This document shows positions 15,607-25,643 of a stretch of DNA of 33,009 nucleotides, one piece after another. Under the pieces are notes generated by a model that had not been told where the DNA came from, ran no database searches, and saw only the letters and a program-made list of their open reading frames with translations. The position numbers and the translations under genes are program-made. The DNA comes from an uncultured Oscillospiraceae bacterium (lineage in GTDB: Bacteria > Bacillota > Clostridia > Oscillospirales > Oscillospiraceae), in the NCBI GenBank assembly GCA_905234005.1, contig CAJOFW010000004.1:1-33009 (forward strand). The letters are read 5' to 3'. Position 1 is the stretch's first letter; every line of letters begins with the position of its first letter.

Positions 15607-16749
15607 ATGAGCAAGCTTCAATTCCAAAACACCAATACCGACGAGTTCCACGGCGTATGGGTCTACTGCGAGCAGCGCCGCGGCTCCCTTATGAGCACCG
15701 ACCTCGAGCTTATCAGCGAGGGCCGGAAGCTCGCCGACGAGCTTCACACCGAGCTGTGCGGCGTTCTGCTCGGCGACGGCGTCGAGCACCTCGCAAAGGA
15801 GCTGGGCGGCTACGGCGCGGACAGGATCTACGTCTGCGAAAGCCCGCTGCTGTACGACTACACGACCGACGCCCACACAAAGCTCATCTGCGACCTCGTC
15901 GCGCAGTATAAGCCCGAGATCCTTCTCTTCGGCGCTACGAACATCGGCCGCGATCTCGCGCCCCGCTGCGCCGCGAGGCTTCACACCGGCCTGTGCGCCG
16001 ACTGTACGCATCTGGACGTGGACGTCGCCACCTACGTCGATTTCCTGCGCGGGAACTCCACGCTCGACGAAAAGGGCATCGGCGAGGACAAGCTGCACGA
16101 GAAATTCGGGCACGACCTCAAGATGACGCGTCCGGCCTTCGGCGGCCACCTGATGGCGACGATCGTCTGCCCCCGCTTCCGTCCGGCCATGGCCACGGTG
16201 CGCCCCGGCGTCATGACCCGCGCCCCGTTCGACGCCGACCGCGCCGCGAAAACCGAGATCGTCCGCCCCGCGTTCACACTCGCGGAGGACGACATCCGCA
16301 CCGAGGTCGTCGAGGTCGTGAAGGCCGCCCGTGAAATGGTCGATCTGCTCGGCGCGGACGTGATCGTCTCGGTCGGACGCGGCATCGCGGCGGACGTCGA
16401 GCGCGGCATCGCCCTCGGACAGGAGCTTGCCGACGTGCTCGGCGGCGTACTCGGCGGCAGCCGCGTGTCGATCGACTCCGGCTGGCTCTCCGCCGACCAC
16501 CAGGTCGGTCAGACCGGCAAGACCGTCCATCCGAAGCTCTACATCGCCCTCGGCATCTCCGGCGCGATCCAGCACAAGGCCGGTATGCAGGACTCCGGCT
16601 GCATCATCGCCGTCAACAAGAATCCCTCCGCCCCGATCTTCGAGATCGCCGACTACGGCATCACCGGCGACCTGTTCAAGGTGGCCCCGATGATGATCGA
16701 GCAGTTCCGCGCCGCCCGCGAGGCCAAGGCGCTGACGCACAACGGATAA
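15607..16749 (+). CDS. etfA: Electron transfer flavoprotein alpha subunit, operon 2
   Basis: 380-residue EtfA. The track ORF is extended to 14464 by an open shadow frame; the real start is the ATG at 15607, after GGGGGGAG, beginning MSKLQFQNTNTDEFHGVWVY as in copy 1. FAD-binding GQTGKTVHPKLYIALGISGAIQHKAGMQDS is present near residue 300, and the end carries YGITGDLFKVAP. It completes the Bcd-EtfB-EtfA unit. One difference from copy 1 in a core block is SVGRGIAADVERGIALGQ against SVGGGIGSDVERGIALGQ. There is no CoA-transferase after it; a long hairpin follows instead. Confidence 0.93.
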   Translation: MSKLQFQNTNTDEFHGVWVYCEQRRGSLMSTDLELISEGRKLADELHTELCGVLLGDGVEHLAKELGGYGADRIYVCESPLLYDYTTDAHTKLICDLVAQYKPEILLFGATNIGRDLAPRCAARLHTGLCADCTHLDVDVATYVDFLRGNSTLDEKGIGEDKLHEKFGHDLKMTRPAFGGHLMATIVCPRFRPAMATVRPGVMTRAPFDADRAAKTEIVRPAFTLAEDDIRTEVVEVVKAAREMVDLLGADVIVSVGRGIAADVERGIALGQELADVLGGVLGGSRVSIDSGWLSADHQVGQTGKTVHPKLYIALGISGAIQHKAGMQDSGCIIAVNKNPSAPIFEIADYGITGDLFKVAPMMIEQFRAAREAKALTHNG

Positions 16750-16784
16750 AGCGAGTATCTTTCGAAACCATACCCATACCGTCA

Positions 16785-16840
16785 GGGACGGCTCCCATTG
16801 ACACATACGACGTGTCAGGGAGCCGTCCCCGCTCTGTTTT
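16785..16840 (+). terminator. Long hairpin terminator after Etf operon 2
   Basis: GGGACGGCTCCC (16785-16796) pairs with GGGAGCCGTCCC (16818-16829), and inside it TGACAC pairs with GTGTCA around a 7-nt loop, giving 18 paired bases. CGCTCTGTTTT follows. It lies between convergent genes; the T run is a few bases off the stem, so termination is likely but not certain. Confidence 0.65.
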
Positions 16841-17276
16841 ATCCCCGTTCGCCGTCGGCGATGCTTTTGCGGATGGCCTCGGCCATGGCCATGAAGTCGT
16901 CCGCTCTGAGCAGGGCCAGCCCCTGCGCCTCGTCCCCGAGCACGACAAGCTCGTCGCCCGGACGGATCGAAAACTGCTTTCGCGCCCGGGCGGGGATGAC
17001 GATCTGCCCCTTGTCGCCGACGGTGACGACGCCGAACAGGTGCCTGCCCTTCGGCGGGACGGCGAGGCCGAACGCCTCGTCCGGCTCATAATTTACGAGA
17101 TCGTCCAGCGACACGCCGAACACCTCGGCAATGACGCGGCTCTTTTCGATGTCGGGCGTCGTCTCCCCCGCCTCCCATTTCGCCAGCGCCTGCCGCGACA
17201 CGCCGACGCGTTCGGCAAGCTCCTCCTGCGTCATCTGCCGGAGCCTGCGGAGGCGGGCAAGGTTTTCATGGAACAT
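16839..17276 (-). CDS. XRE-family regulator with C-terminal SpoVT/AbrB domain
   Basis: 145-residue two-domain DNA-binding regulator. Residues 1-60 are a Cro/C1-type helix-turn-helix (LRRLRQMTQEELAERVGVSRQALAKWE). Residues ~78-120 are a SpoVT/AbrB swapped-hairpin domain (VVTVGDKGQIVIPARARKQF then PGDELVVLGD). AbrB-like domains with this layout often act in transition-state or toxin-antitoxin-like regulation. The ORF track begins inside the neighbouring repeat array; ATG at 17276 with AAGGAG 10 nt upstream is the true start. It overlaps the last 11 nt of the acyltransferase, suggesting translational coupling in one operon. Targets are unknown; control of its own operon is the simplest guess. 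Confidence 0.88.
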   Translation of the reverse strand: MFHENLARLRRLRQMTQEELAERVGVSRQALAKWEAGETTPDIEKSRVIAEVFGVSLDDLVNYEPDEAFGLAVPPKGRHLFGVVTVGDKGQIVIPARARKQFSIRPGDELVVLGDEAQGLALLRADDFMAMAEAIRKSIADGERG

Positions 17277-18417
17277 TCGATCGACTCTCCTTATTCTTAT
17301 CGCTTTCCCTGTTCTTATCGCTTTCCCTGTTCTTATCGCTTTCCCTGTTCTTATCGCTTTCCCTGTTTTTTCGTATGCCGAACGACAGATACCGCACGAC
17401 CGGCACCCGCCGCAGAAGCTCATACGCCGCCACGCTCAGCGCATAGCCGCACACGACGGCCAGCGCGTATATGAGCCACACCGGAAGCCCCGTGCGCCGC
17501 AGCGCGAGGCACAGGCACAGCTCCATGACGTAGTGCGTGATATACACGCCGAAGCCCGTCCGGGCGAGAAACGACGCTATGCGTCCGGTGCGATTCCCCC
17601 ACGCCCGGCCGCAGCCGAGGATCGCGAGCGTCATGAGCCACAGCCACAGATTCGTCAGCGGGTGGCGCAGCACCGTATCGTCCGCGAAATTCTGCCCGTA
17701 GAACCGGACGTTGTACGCCGCGCCCACGACCGCCGCCGCGATCAGAAGCCCCCGCCGCGCCCCCGTCAGCCGCTCCTGCACCGCCTCGTGCGACAGGACA
17801 AAATAGCCCGCCAGATACGCGAAGAGGTAGATACCAAAGCGATACGTCGTCAGAACCGGCAGATTCAGTATCTGCGCCGAGCCCCACACCGGCAGCGCGA
17901 ACGCAGCGAGTACCCACACGTTCACCCGCTCCCCCGCAGCGTAAATTCGCTCCGTCACGGCAAGCCGCCGCAGGAGCGTCAGAAGCCACGAGAACAGATA
18001 CAGCACATGCAGAAACCACAGCGGCCCCACGCCCGACAGCACGCTGATCGGATACACCAGCGCCGGCGGAATCTGCTCGATCGCGCCGCCGAGGCGGATG
18101 TAGATGTACCCGATGATCGACGGAAACAGAAAAAGCCCCAGCGTCGACGGCACGAGCAGCCTGTCCGTTCTGGCCCGCATAAACGCCCTGTCCGACTGCC
18201 CCTCGAGCGCGTACCGGGCGCTCATGCCGGCGACGGCGTACAGCAGGAACATGAACCACGGGTAAACGAACGTGCAGTAGGCGTCCCACGGCTGTTTGTC
18301 GAAAAAGCTCCCGATGCCGCCGGGGACGCCCACGGCGTTGAACAGATAGAAGACGTGGTAGACGACCACGAGCAGCACCGTGACGCTTCGAATATTGTCA
18401 AGCCAGTATTTTCTCAT
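17266..18417 (-). CDS. Acyltransferase-3-family membrane protein with C-terminal hexapeptide repeats
   Basis: 383-residue integral membrane O-acyltransferase, of the kind that acetylates or succinylates surface polysaccharide. It begins MRKYWLDNIRSVTVLLVVVYHVFYLF, with the family Asp-x-x-Arg and VVYHV. About ten membrane helices follow, and GFGVYITHY is the usual late motif. The start at 18417 follows AAGGTGG; the longer track ORF adds a low-complexity Arg/Gly stretch and is rejected. The C-terminus is unusual: after the last helix comes a cytoplasmic-looking tail made of NRESDK repeats encoded by four perfect 18-bp DNA repeats. The XRE-AbrB gene overlaps its stop. The acceptor substrate cannot be read from sequence. 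Confidence 0.87.
   Translation of the reverse strand: MRKYWLDNIRSVTVLLVVVYHVFYLFNAVGVPGGIGSFFDKQPWDAYCTFVYPWFMFLLYAVAGMSARYALEGQSDRAFMRARTDRLLVPSTLGLFLFPSIIGYIYIRLGGAIEQIPPALVYPISVLSGVGPLWFLHVLYLFSWLLTLLRRLAVTERIYAAGERVNVWVLAAFALPVWGSAQILNLPVLTTYRFGIYLFAYLAGYFVLSHEAVQERLTGARRGLLIAAAVVGAAYNVRFYGQNFADDTVLRHPLTNLWLWLMTLAILGCGRAWGNRTGRIASFLARTGFGVYITHYVMELCLCLALRRTGLPVWLIYALAVVCGYALSVAAYELLRRVPVVRYLSFGIRKNRESDKNRESDKNRESDKNRESDKNKESRSNVP
17294..17365 (-). repeat. Four perfect 18-bp tandem repeats in the acyltransferase gene
   Basis: TTCTTATCGCTTTCCCTG (plus-strand reading) occurs four times without a mismatch, encoding NRESDK on the minus strand. Being a multiple of three, copy changes would keep the frame. 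The array ends about 18 nt before the XRE start codon. Confidence 0.95.
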
Positions 18418-18576
18418 ACAATTCCCACCTTTGCAACTATTGTTGTCGTCTCCGATGATACCGCCCGCGGCGGCGGGCGTCCACCAACCAAAGCTGACAT
18501 TTCCGGCCCGGTTCTGTTCGTTTTCGTTGCCATCCCCTCCGCCCCGCCGCCGCCATCGCCGCCGCCTTCGCCGCCC

Positions 18577-18654
18577 TGTGGCGCGATTTGCGGCGCGGCA
18601 TATACTGGAGCGGGACAAAAACAGCCCATACCCGTCCGTGCGGCGGGTATGGGC
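18577..18654 (+). promoter_or_regulatory. Possible asnB promoter and leader hairpin
   Basis: TGTGGC (18577-18582), 18 nt, TATACT (18601-18606) is a weak promoter match. Just downstream GCCCATACCC (18624-18633) and GGGTATGGGC (18645-18654) form a perfect 10-bp stem with an 11-nt loop, 26 nt before the start codon and without a U run. It would be a 5'-leader hairpin. The rest of the 18418-18680 gap is low-complexity GC-rich sequence without a gene. Confidence 0.4.
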
Positions 18655-18680
18655 AAATTGCGAGGATGAGGTGATTTATC

Positions 18681-20102
18681 GTGTGTTCCATCGCAGGCAT
18701 GATCGACTATCATCACGACGTGCGCGAGCTGGATCTCCGGGATATGAAGCGCAGCATGGCAGGCCGCGGCCCGGACCAGCACGGCGCTTACTACACACAT
18801 ACGGCGGCGCTGTTTCACAACCGCCTGTGCGTCATCGACCGCGAGAACGGGATGCAGCCGATGAGCGCCGTACACGAGGGCCGGGGCTATGTCATCGTGT
18901 ACAACGGCGAGCTGTACAACACCGACGAGATACGAAGCGAGCTGATCCGGGCGGGCTTTCGCTTCACCGGCCGCTCCGACACCGAGGTGCTCTTAAAGGC
19001 GTACATTCGCTGGGGCGACGCGTGCCTTGACCGGCTCAACGGCATCTACGCGTTCGCGATCTGGGAGCGCGACGAGAGGCGGCTGTTCATCGCCCGGGAC
19101 CGGATGGGCGTCAAGCCGTTTTTCTACGCCGAACGGAACGGGGCGTTTCTGTTCGCGTCGGAGCTGAAGGGGCTTCTCGCCCACCCGTGGGTGGAGGCGG
19201 AGGCGGATCAGAACGCGGTGCTTGAGCTTCTGCTGACCGGGCCGGGCCGCACGCCGGGCTGCGGCGTGTTCAGGGGGCTGAACGAGCTGCCGCCGGCCTG
19301 CTGCGGATACTATGACGGGGACGGCCTGCATATCCGCCGCTACTGGCGTCTGACCGCCGCCCCCCACACGGAGAGCGCCGCCGACACGGTCGATCATGTG
19401 CGCCGGCTCGTGACCGACGCCATCGAGCGCCAGCTCGTGTCCGACGTGCCGCTCGGGACGTTCCTGTCCGGCGGGCTGGACTCCGGCATCATCAGCGCCG
19501 TCGCGAACCGGGTCATGAACGAGCGCGGCGGGAGGCTGCGGACGTTCTCGGTCGATTACCGGGACAACCGGGCGTATTTTCAGGCCGGGAAATTCCAGCC
19601 GAACACCGACGCGGATTTCATCCCCGGCCTTCGGGACTGGCTCGGCTGCGACAACGTCCTCGTCACGCTCGACACCGACGAGCTGGCCGACGCCCTGTAC
19701 GAGGCCGTGGACGCCCGCGATCTGCCCGGCATGAGCGACGTCGACGCCTCCCTTCTCGCGTTCTGCAAACGCATACGCGAGCACGTCACGGTCGCCCTGT
19801 CCGGCGAGTGCGCCGACGAGCTGTTCGGCGGGTATCCGTGGTACCGGGACGAGGCGATCCGTTCGGCGGAGGGCTTCCCGTGGGCGCAGTCCACCGCGTA
19901 CCGCGCCGGGTTCCTGCTGCCGGAGCACCTTCGCGGCGTCGACCCGCGTGAATACGTCCTGGAGCGCTGGCGCAAAACCGTGGCCGACGCCGACGTCCTG
20001 CCCGGCGACAGCCCCACGGAACGCCGTATGCGCGAGATGATGCGGCTCAACACCGACTGGTTCATGCAGACGCTTCTGGACGGCAGCGCAAATTATCCAT
20101 GA
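18681..20102 (+). pseudogene. asnB: asnB, 5' three quarters (asparagine synthetase, split gene)
   Basis: Glutamine-hydrolysing asparagine synthetase, cut before its end. GTG at 18681 gives M-C-S-I-A-G, with the catalytic Cys2 of the class II glutaminase domain; NGELYN and SDTEVLL follow. The synthetase domain has the PP-loop SGGLDSG (~270) and SGECADELFGGYPWY. AGGTG lies ~9 nt upstream. Normal enzymes are about 600 residues, but here after NTDWFMQTLLD (to 20081) the frame runs into six foreign codons and a stop. The missing part is found at 27,008-27,432. Joining GGAC at 20078-20081 to GGAC at 27008-27011 gives LLDRKDRMSMY, the normal family sequence, in frame. The truncated protein lacks the C-terminal part of the synthetase site and is unlikely to work. 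Confidence 0.88.
20078..20081. other. Left attachment junction (attL-like)
   Basis: Last asnB bases CTT CTG GAC, followed by foreign GGCAGCGCAAATT. Crossover within GGAC is deduced from comparison with the right junction. Confidence 0.65.
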
Positions 20103-20140
20103 GCGCGGACACGACGCGATAAAAGTTAAAAAAATAACGC

Positions 20141-20169
20141 TTACATTTTCTTTATTTATATGATATAAT
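20141..20169 (+). promoter_or_regulatory. Promoter for the CarD-like gene
   Basis: TTACAT (20141-20146), 17 nt of AT-rich spacer, TATAAT (20164-20169). The leader of about 95 nt contains two near-copies of GATCACRCAGCGCA-like sequence. Confidence 0.65.
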
Positions 20170-20270
20170 GCTGGTAGTTTGGGGTTTTTCTACCCTCCGA
20201 TCACGCAGAACGCGAATAACACAGCGCAGATAACCGATCACACAGCGCAAATAAACAGAAAGGGAGTGTC

Positions 20271-20795
20271 ATGACCGTGTTTGAAGTCGGAGAGCTTGTC
20301 CTGTACGGCGGGACCGGCGTATGCCGCGTAACCGAGATCATCGCAAAGAAATTCAATCGAACCGAGCCGGAGAAGCTCTACTATGTGCTGACGCCGCTCT
20401 ATCAGTCCGGGACGATCACGACCCCGGTGGAGAACGGCAAGGTCTTCATTCGCCCGGTCATCACACGCGACGAGGCGATCAGTCTCATCGACCGCATCCC
20501 CACCATCGAGGTCGAGGCCTACCACAACCAGAATCTCCAGCAGCTCGAGAGTCACTACAAGGCCGAGCTTATGCGTCACGACTGCATGAGCCTTCTGCGG
20601 CTGACGATGTCCACCTACCGCAAAAAGCGGGAACGCGAGGACGCCAAGCTGAAATTCGGCGCGGTCGACCGCCGCTATATGGAGCGGGCGGAGGATCTGC
20701 TCTTCGGCGAGCTGGCCGTCGCCCTCAACATCGACCGCGACAGCGTCCGCGACTACATCGAGTCCCGGCTCCACCCCGCCGGCGAGACGGAATAA
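20271..20795 (+). CDS. CarD/CdnL-family RNA polymerase-binding regulator
   Basis: 174-residue CarD-like protein. The N-terminal Tudor-like RNA polymerase interaction domain (residues 1-65) reads FEVGELVLYGGTGVCRVTEI and continues with YYVLTPLYQSG...TPVENGKVFIRPVI, the usual family pattern. The C-terminal half is helical and basic (STYRKKRERE), as in proteins that stabilise open promoter complexes. AAGGGAGTG precedes the ATG at 20271, and a TTACAT-17-TATAAT promoter is upstream. It is the first gene inside the asnB insertion. Such proteins are common chromosomal genes in Clostridia, so its presence in a recombinase-bounded segment is unexpected. It could act globally on transcription or specifically on element genes. 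Confidence 0.88.
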   Translation: MTVFEVGELVLYGGTGVCRVTEIIAKKFNRTEPEKLYYVLTPLYQSGTITTPVENGKVFIRPVITRDEAISLIDRIPTIEVEAYHNQNLQQLESHYKAELMRHDCMSLLRLTMSTYRKKREREDAKLKFGAVDRRYMERAEDLLFGELAVALNIDRDSVRDYIESRLHPAGETE

Positions 20796-20807
20796 TCATA
20801 CCGCTCC

Positions 20808-20833
20808 ATACTTTTTCTTGAAAGAAAAAGTAT
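20808..20833 (+). terminator. Palindrome/hairpin after the CarD-like gene
   Basis: ATACTTTTTCTT-GA-AAGAAAAAGTAT is a 12-bp inverted repeat starting 12 nt after the stop codon. Related TACTTTTCCTGAAA-type sequences follow lacI (4321) and nitroreductase (6300), so it may be a repeated intergenic motif of this genome as much as a terminator. Confidence 0.45.
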
Positions 20834-20928
20834 CAAAAAGAACTTTGTACTCGCTTCCAAAAGGCAGCGATACCAAGGTTTGCGCCCGGTAACGAAGCGA
20901 AGCCTTCATCGGGGGATAGCTCCATAAC

Positions 20929-20966
20929 GCAAATGCCCCGCCGGCCGGCGGGGCATTTGCTTTGTG
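20929..20966. terminator. 32-bp perfect palindrome, bidirectional terminator
   Basis: GCAAATGCCCCGCCGG is followed directly by its reverse complement and then TTTGTGT. It sits between the convergent CarD-like and BI-1 genes and can terminate both. The 20834-20928 stretch before it holds no ORF I can support. Confidence 0.75.
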
Positions 20967-20985
20967 TCAGTTGGCGCTGTATCGA

Positions 20986-21672
20986 TCAATCGCCGCTTCT
21001 GTTCTGATTCCGCCCCAGGATCGAGAGGACGCGGATGAAGAGGTTTATGATGTCGACGTAGATGTCCGCTGCGCTGTCGATCGCGTTGTCGAGGGTTTTG
21101 GGGAACATCTGCGCCCGCGACCAGTCGTAGCCGATGTAGCCGCAGAAGATCAGGGCCACGACGTAATCGAGCCACGCCATATCCATCCGGAGCAGCAGCC
21201 CGCACACGAGCGACACCGCAAGGCACGCCCCGAGCGCGATGAACAGCGTCCGGCCAAGGCTCAGGAAGAACTGCGGGAACAGCACGGCGAGGATCAGCAT
21301 GACCGCCGTCGTGATCGCCGTGATGCGGACGGCGGCGACGATCGTCCCCTGCGTGAAGAACGCGAGGTAGTACGTGAGCAGAAGACCCATCGCGAGCGCG
21401 AGAACCGTAAAGCCCAGAAAGCTGACCGCCGGCACGTCGCTGCGGTAGACGATGAATATGCCGCCGAGGCTGCCGATCAGGTAGATGATGATGATCGCGA
21501 GCGGACTGAGCGTCATAATGGCCCCGGCCAGCGGCCCCGCCGCCATGAACCAGTTGAGGCCGAGGCCCCAGAGCACGACGGCGCCGATGACGAGGTTGTA
21601 TGTGCGCTCGTTCAGGGCGAGGCCGTCGAAGGCGTTCAGACGCGCCTGTCTGATTTCCTGCTGGTTGAACAT
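20986..21672 (-). CDS. Bax inhibitor-1/YccA-family membrane protein
   Basis: 228-residue polytopic membrane protein with seven hydrophobic segments. The end FCGYIGYDWSRAQMFPKTLD and the following IYVDIINLFIRVLSILGR are diagnostic of the bacterial BI-1 (YbhL/YccA/YetJ) family, whose studied members are pH-sensitive calcium leak channels or protease interactors. The N-terminus FNQQEIRQARLNAFDGLALNERTYNL also fits. GAAGGAGG lies about 12 nt before the ATG at 21672, a slightly long spacing. It is 49 nt downstream of the DeoR gene on the same strand, with TATAAT in the gap, so it may be read from both promoters. Physiological role here unknown. Confidence 0.87.
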   Translation of the reverse strand: MFNQQEIRQARLNAFDGLALNERTYNLVIGAVVLWGLGLNWFMAAGPLAGAIMTLSPLAIIIIYLIGSLGGIFIVYRSDVPAVSFLGFTVLALAMGLLLTYYLAFFTQGTIVAAVRITAITTAVMLILAVLFPQFFLSLGRTLFIALGACLAVSLVCGLLLRMDMAWLDYVVALIFCGYIGYDWSRAQMFPKTLDNAIDSAADIYVDIINLFIRVLSILGRNQNRSGD

Positions 21673-21721
21673 AATAGAATCAAAGCCTCCTTCAGGTTTG
21701 TGTTATTATTATAAGTTATTA

Positions 21722-22498
21722 CTATAATGTGTCCCGGTCGGCGCAGATGAGACGCACGCCCTGCTCCGCCAGAAATTCCCGCCACTGCGGGCCGGGGTCT
21801 CTGTCCGTCACGACGCAGGACACGTCGCTCACGTCGCCGACGGAGATGAACGCGGTCTTGTCGAACTTGTGGCTGTCGATGGCGAGGATCGTCTCCTTGG
21901 AGGACTCCATCATCGCCTGCTTGACGTTCGCGTTCTCGATGCCGGCCTCCGTGAAGTGGCCCTGGCGGTCAAGACCGGTGCAGGATATGATCGCCTTGTC
22001 CACATGGAACGAGCGCACCGTGTCCTCGGCCTGCCGGCCGAAGAAGGCGAACACGTCGATGTTGACGTTGCCGCCCGTGGATATCACCTTCCAGTCCTCG
22101 TGCAGGCTGGACAGCTCGAACAGGATCTCGATTGAGTTTGTCACGATCGTGAGCCCCTTCTTCCCGTGGAGGGCGCGCAGGACGAAGTAGGACGTGGACG
22201 TGTCGTCCAGCATGAGGAAATCGCCGTCGTCCACCATCTGCGCCACGAGTGTGGCGACGGTCTTCTTCTCCTCGACGTTGAGCTTTTTGCGCACCTTGAA
22301 GGGCGGTGCGTTGCGGTTGTCGGCGAGCGTCGCGCCGCCGTAGCACTTGACGGCGAGACCGAGCTGCTCGAGCGTCGCGAGGTCGCGGCGGATCGTCTCC
22401 TCGGAGACCTCAAAGCGCTCGGCAAGCGGCCCGACGAGCACGCGTTCGTCGCGGCGCAGCGCCTCCATGATCTGATTTCTGCGTTCCGCAGCCAGCAT
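21722..22498 (-). CDS. DeoR/GlpR-family transcriptional regulator
   Basis: 258-residue sugar-phosphate-responsive repressor type. Residues 1-57 are the winged helix (ERRNQIMEALRRDERVLVGPLAERF then VSEETIRRDLATLE), ending in GGAT. The DeoRC effector domain follows (VDDGDFLMLDDTSTSYFVLRAL and later TGGNVN, then CTGLD and the SSKETILAIDSHKFDK block), as in GlpR, FruR and related proteins. AGGAAGGTG precedes the ATG at 22498. It is divergent from PPDK, whose promoter is about 60 bp away, so control of PPDK is possible. The ligand is probably a phosphorylated sugar; the sequence does not say which. Confidence 0.9.
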   Translation of the reverse strand: MLAAERRNQIMEALRRDERVLVGPLAERFEVSEETIRRDLATLEQLGLAVKCYGGATLADNRNAPPFKVRKKLNVEEKKTVATLVAQMVDDGDFLMLDDTSTSYFVLRALHGKKGLTIVTNSIEILFELSSLHEDWKVISTGGNVNIDVFAFFGRQAEDTVRSFHVDKAIISCTGLDRQGHFTEAGIENANVKQAMMESSKETILAIDSHKFDKTAFISVGDVSDVSCVVTDRDPGPQWREFLAEQGVRLICADRDTL

Positions 22499-22555
22499 TT
22501 GGCGTCACCTTCCTGAAATCTTTGGAATGTGTGGGCTTAACAGGCAAAAATGTAC

Positions 22556-22584
22556 TTGACAAATAGAATCGGATGACATTTAAT
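22556..22584 (+). promoter_or_regulatory. Promoter for PPDK
   Basis: TTGACA (22556-22561), 17 nt, TTTAAT (22579-22584). The leader to the ATG at 22691 is about 100 nt and AT-rich, with no obvious terminator. Confidence 0.7.
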
Positions 22585-22690
22585 AGAGAGCAGCTAAGCC
22601 ATCTCTATATATACCACACTATTCAACGAAAATAAACAACTTTTTCGCGGGATTGTGTTTTTTAGGTAATTTCACAAGGAGGACCATTCC

Positions 22691-25320
<2,630 letters not shown>

Positions 25321-25351
25321 TCCGGTGATCGGATAATCGCGTCACATCGCA

Positions 25352-25543
25352 TCATATCACATCGCAATCCGTCCCCTCGGACGCTCCGGCGTCCGGGGGG
25401 ATTTCCGTTTCCCCGCCGTCCGCAGTTTCGTCCCGCATACGCAGAACGACGGAACGCAGGCGCATCCCCCGCTCCGCCGCCGCGATCTCATACAGCGCCG
25501 TCAGCGTCGACCGCGCCCATGCCCTGTCCGTATCCGCCGCCAT
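25352..25543 (-). CDS. Small hypothetical protein divergent from recombinase 2
   Basis: A 63-residue minus-strand ORF starting MAADTDRAWARSTLTALYEI, with GGGGGTG 6-7 nt before the ATG at 25543; the track's earlier start lacks this site. It is predicted to be a helix (RAWARSTLTALYEIAAAERGMRL) followed by an acidic, disordered tail. I do not recognise a family. Its position, divergent from the recombinase across a palindrome, suits a small accessory or regulatory protein of the element. It could still be a chance ORF in GC-rich DNA. Confidence 0.45.
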   Translation of the reverse strand: MAADTDRAWARSTLTALYEIAAAERGMRLRSVVLRMRDETADGGETEIPPDAGASEGTDCDVI

Positions 25544-25555
25544 GTCCGTCACCCC

Positions 25556-25573
25556 CCGCATAACGTTACGCGG
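25556..25573. promoter_or_regulatory. 18-bp near-perfect palindrome upstream of recombinase 2
   Basis: CCGCATAACGTTACGCGG has a perfect TAACGTTA core and CCGC/GCGG arms with a single mismatched pair. It lies between the divergent small ORF and the recombinase and could be an operator for either. Confidence 0.4.
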
Positions 25574-25643
25574 CGGGCGATATACATAGAACAGGGCGAT
25601 GGTCGCGAAAACGGCGCATGGAACAAAAAGGGGGAATCGACCG

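Noticed and set aside
17294-17365. 18-bp repeats as a CRISPR or iteron array
   Set aside because: No spacers; they are in frame and encode the tail of the acyltransferase.
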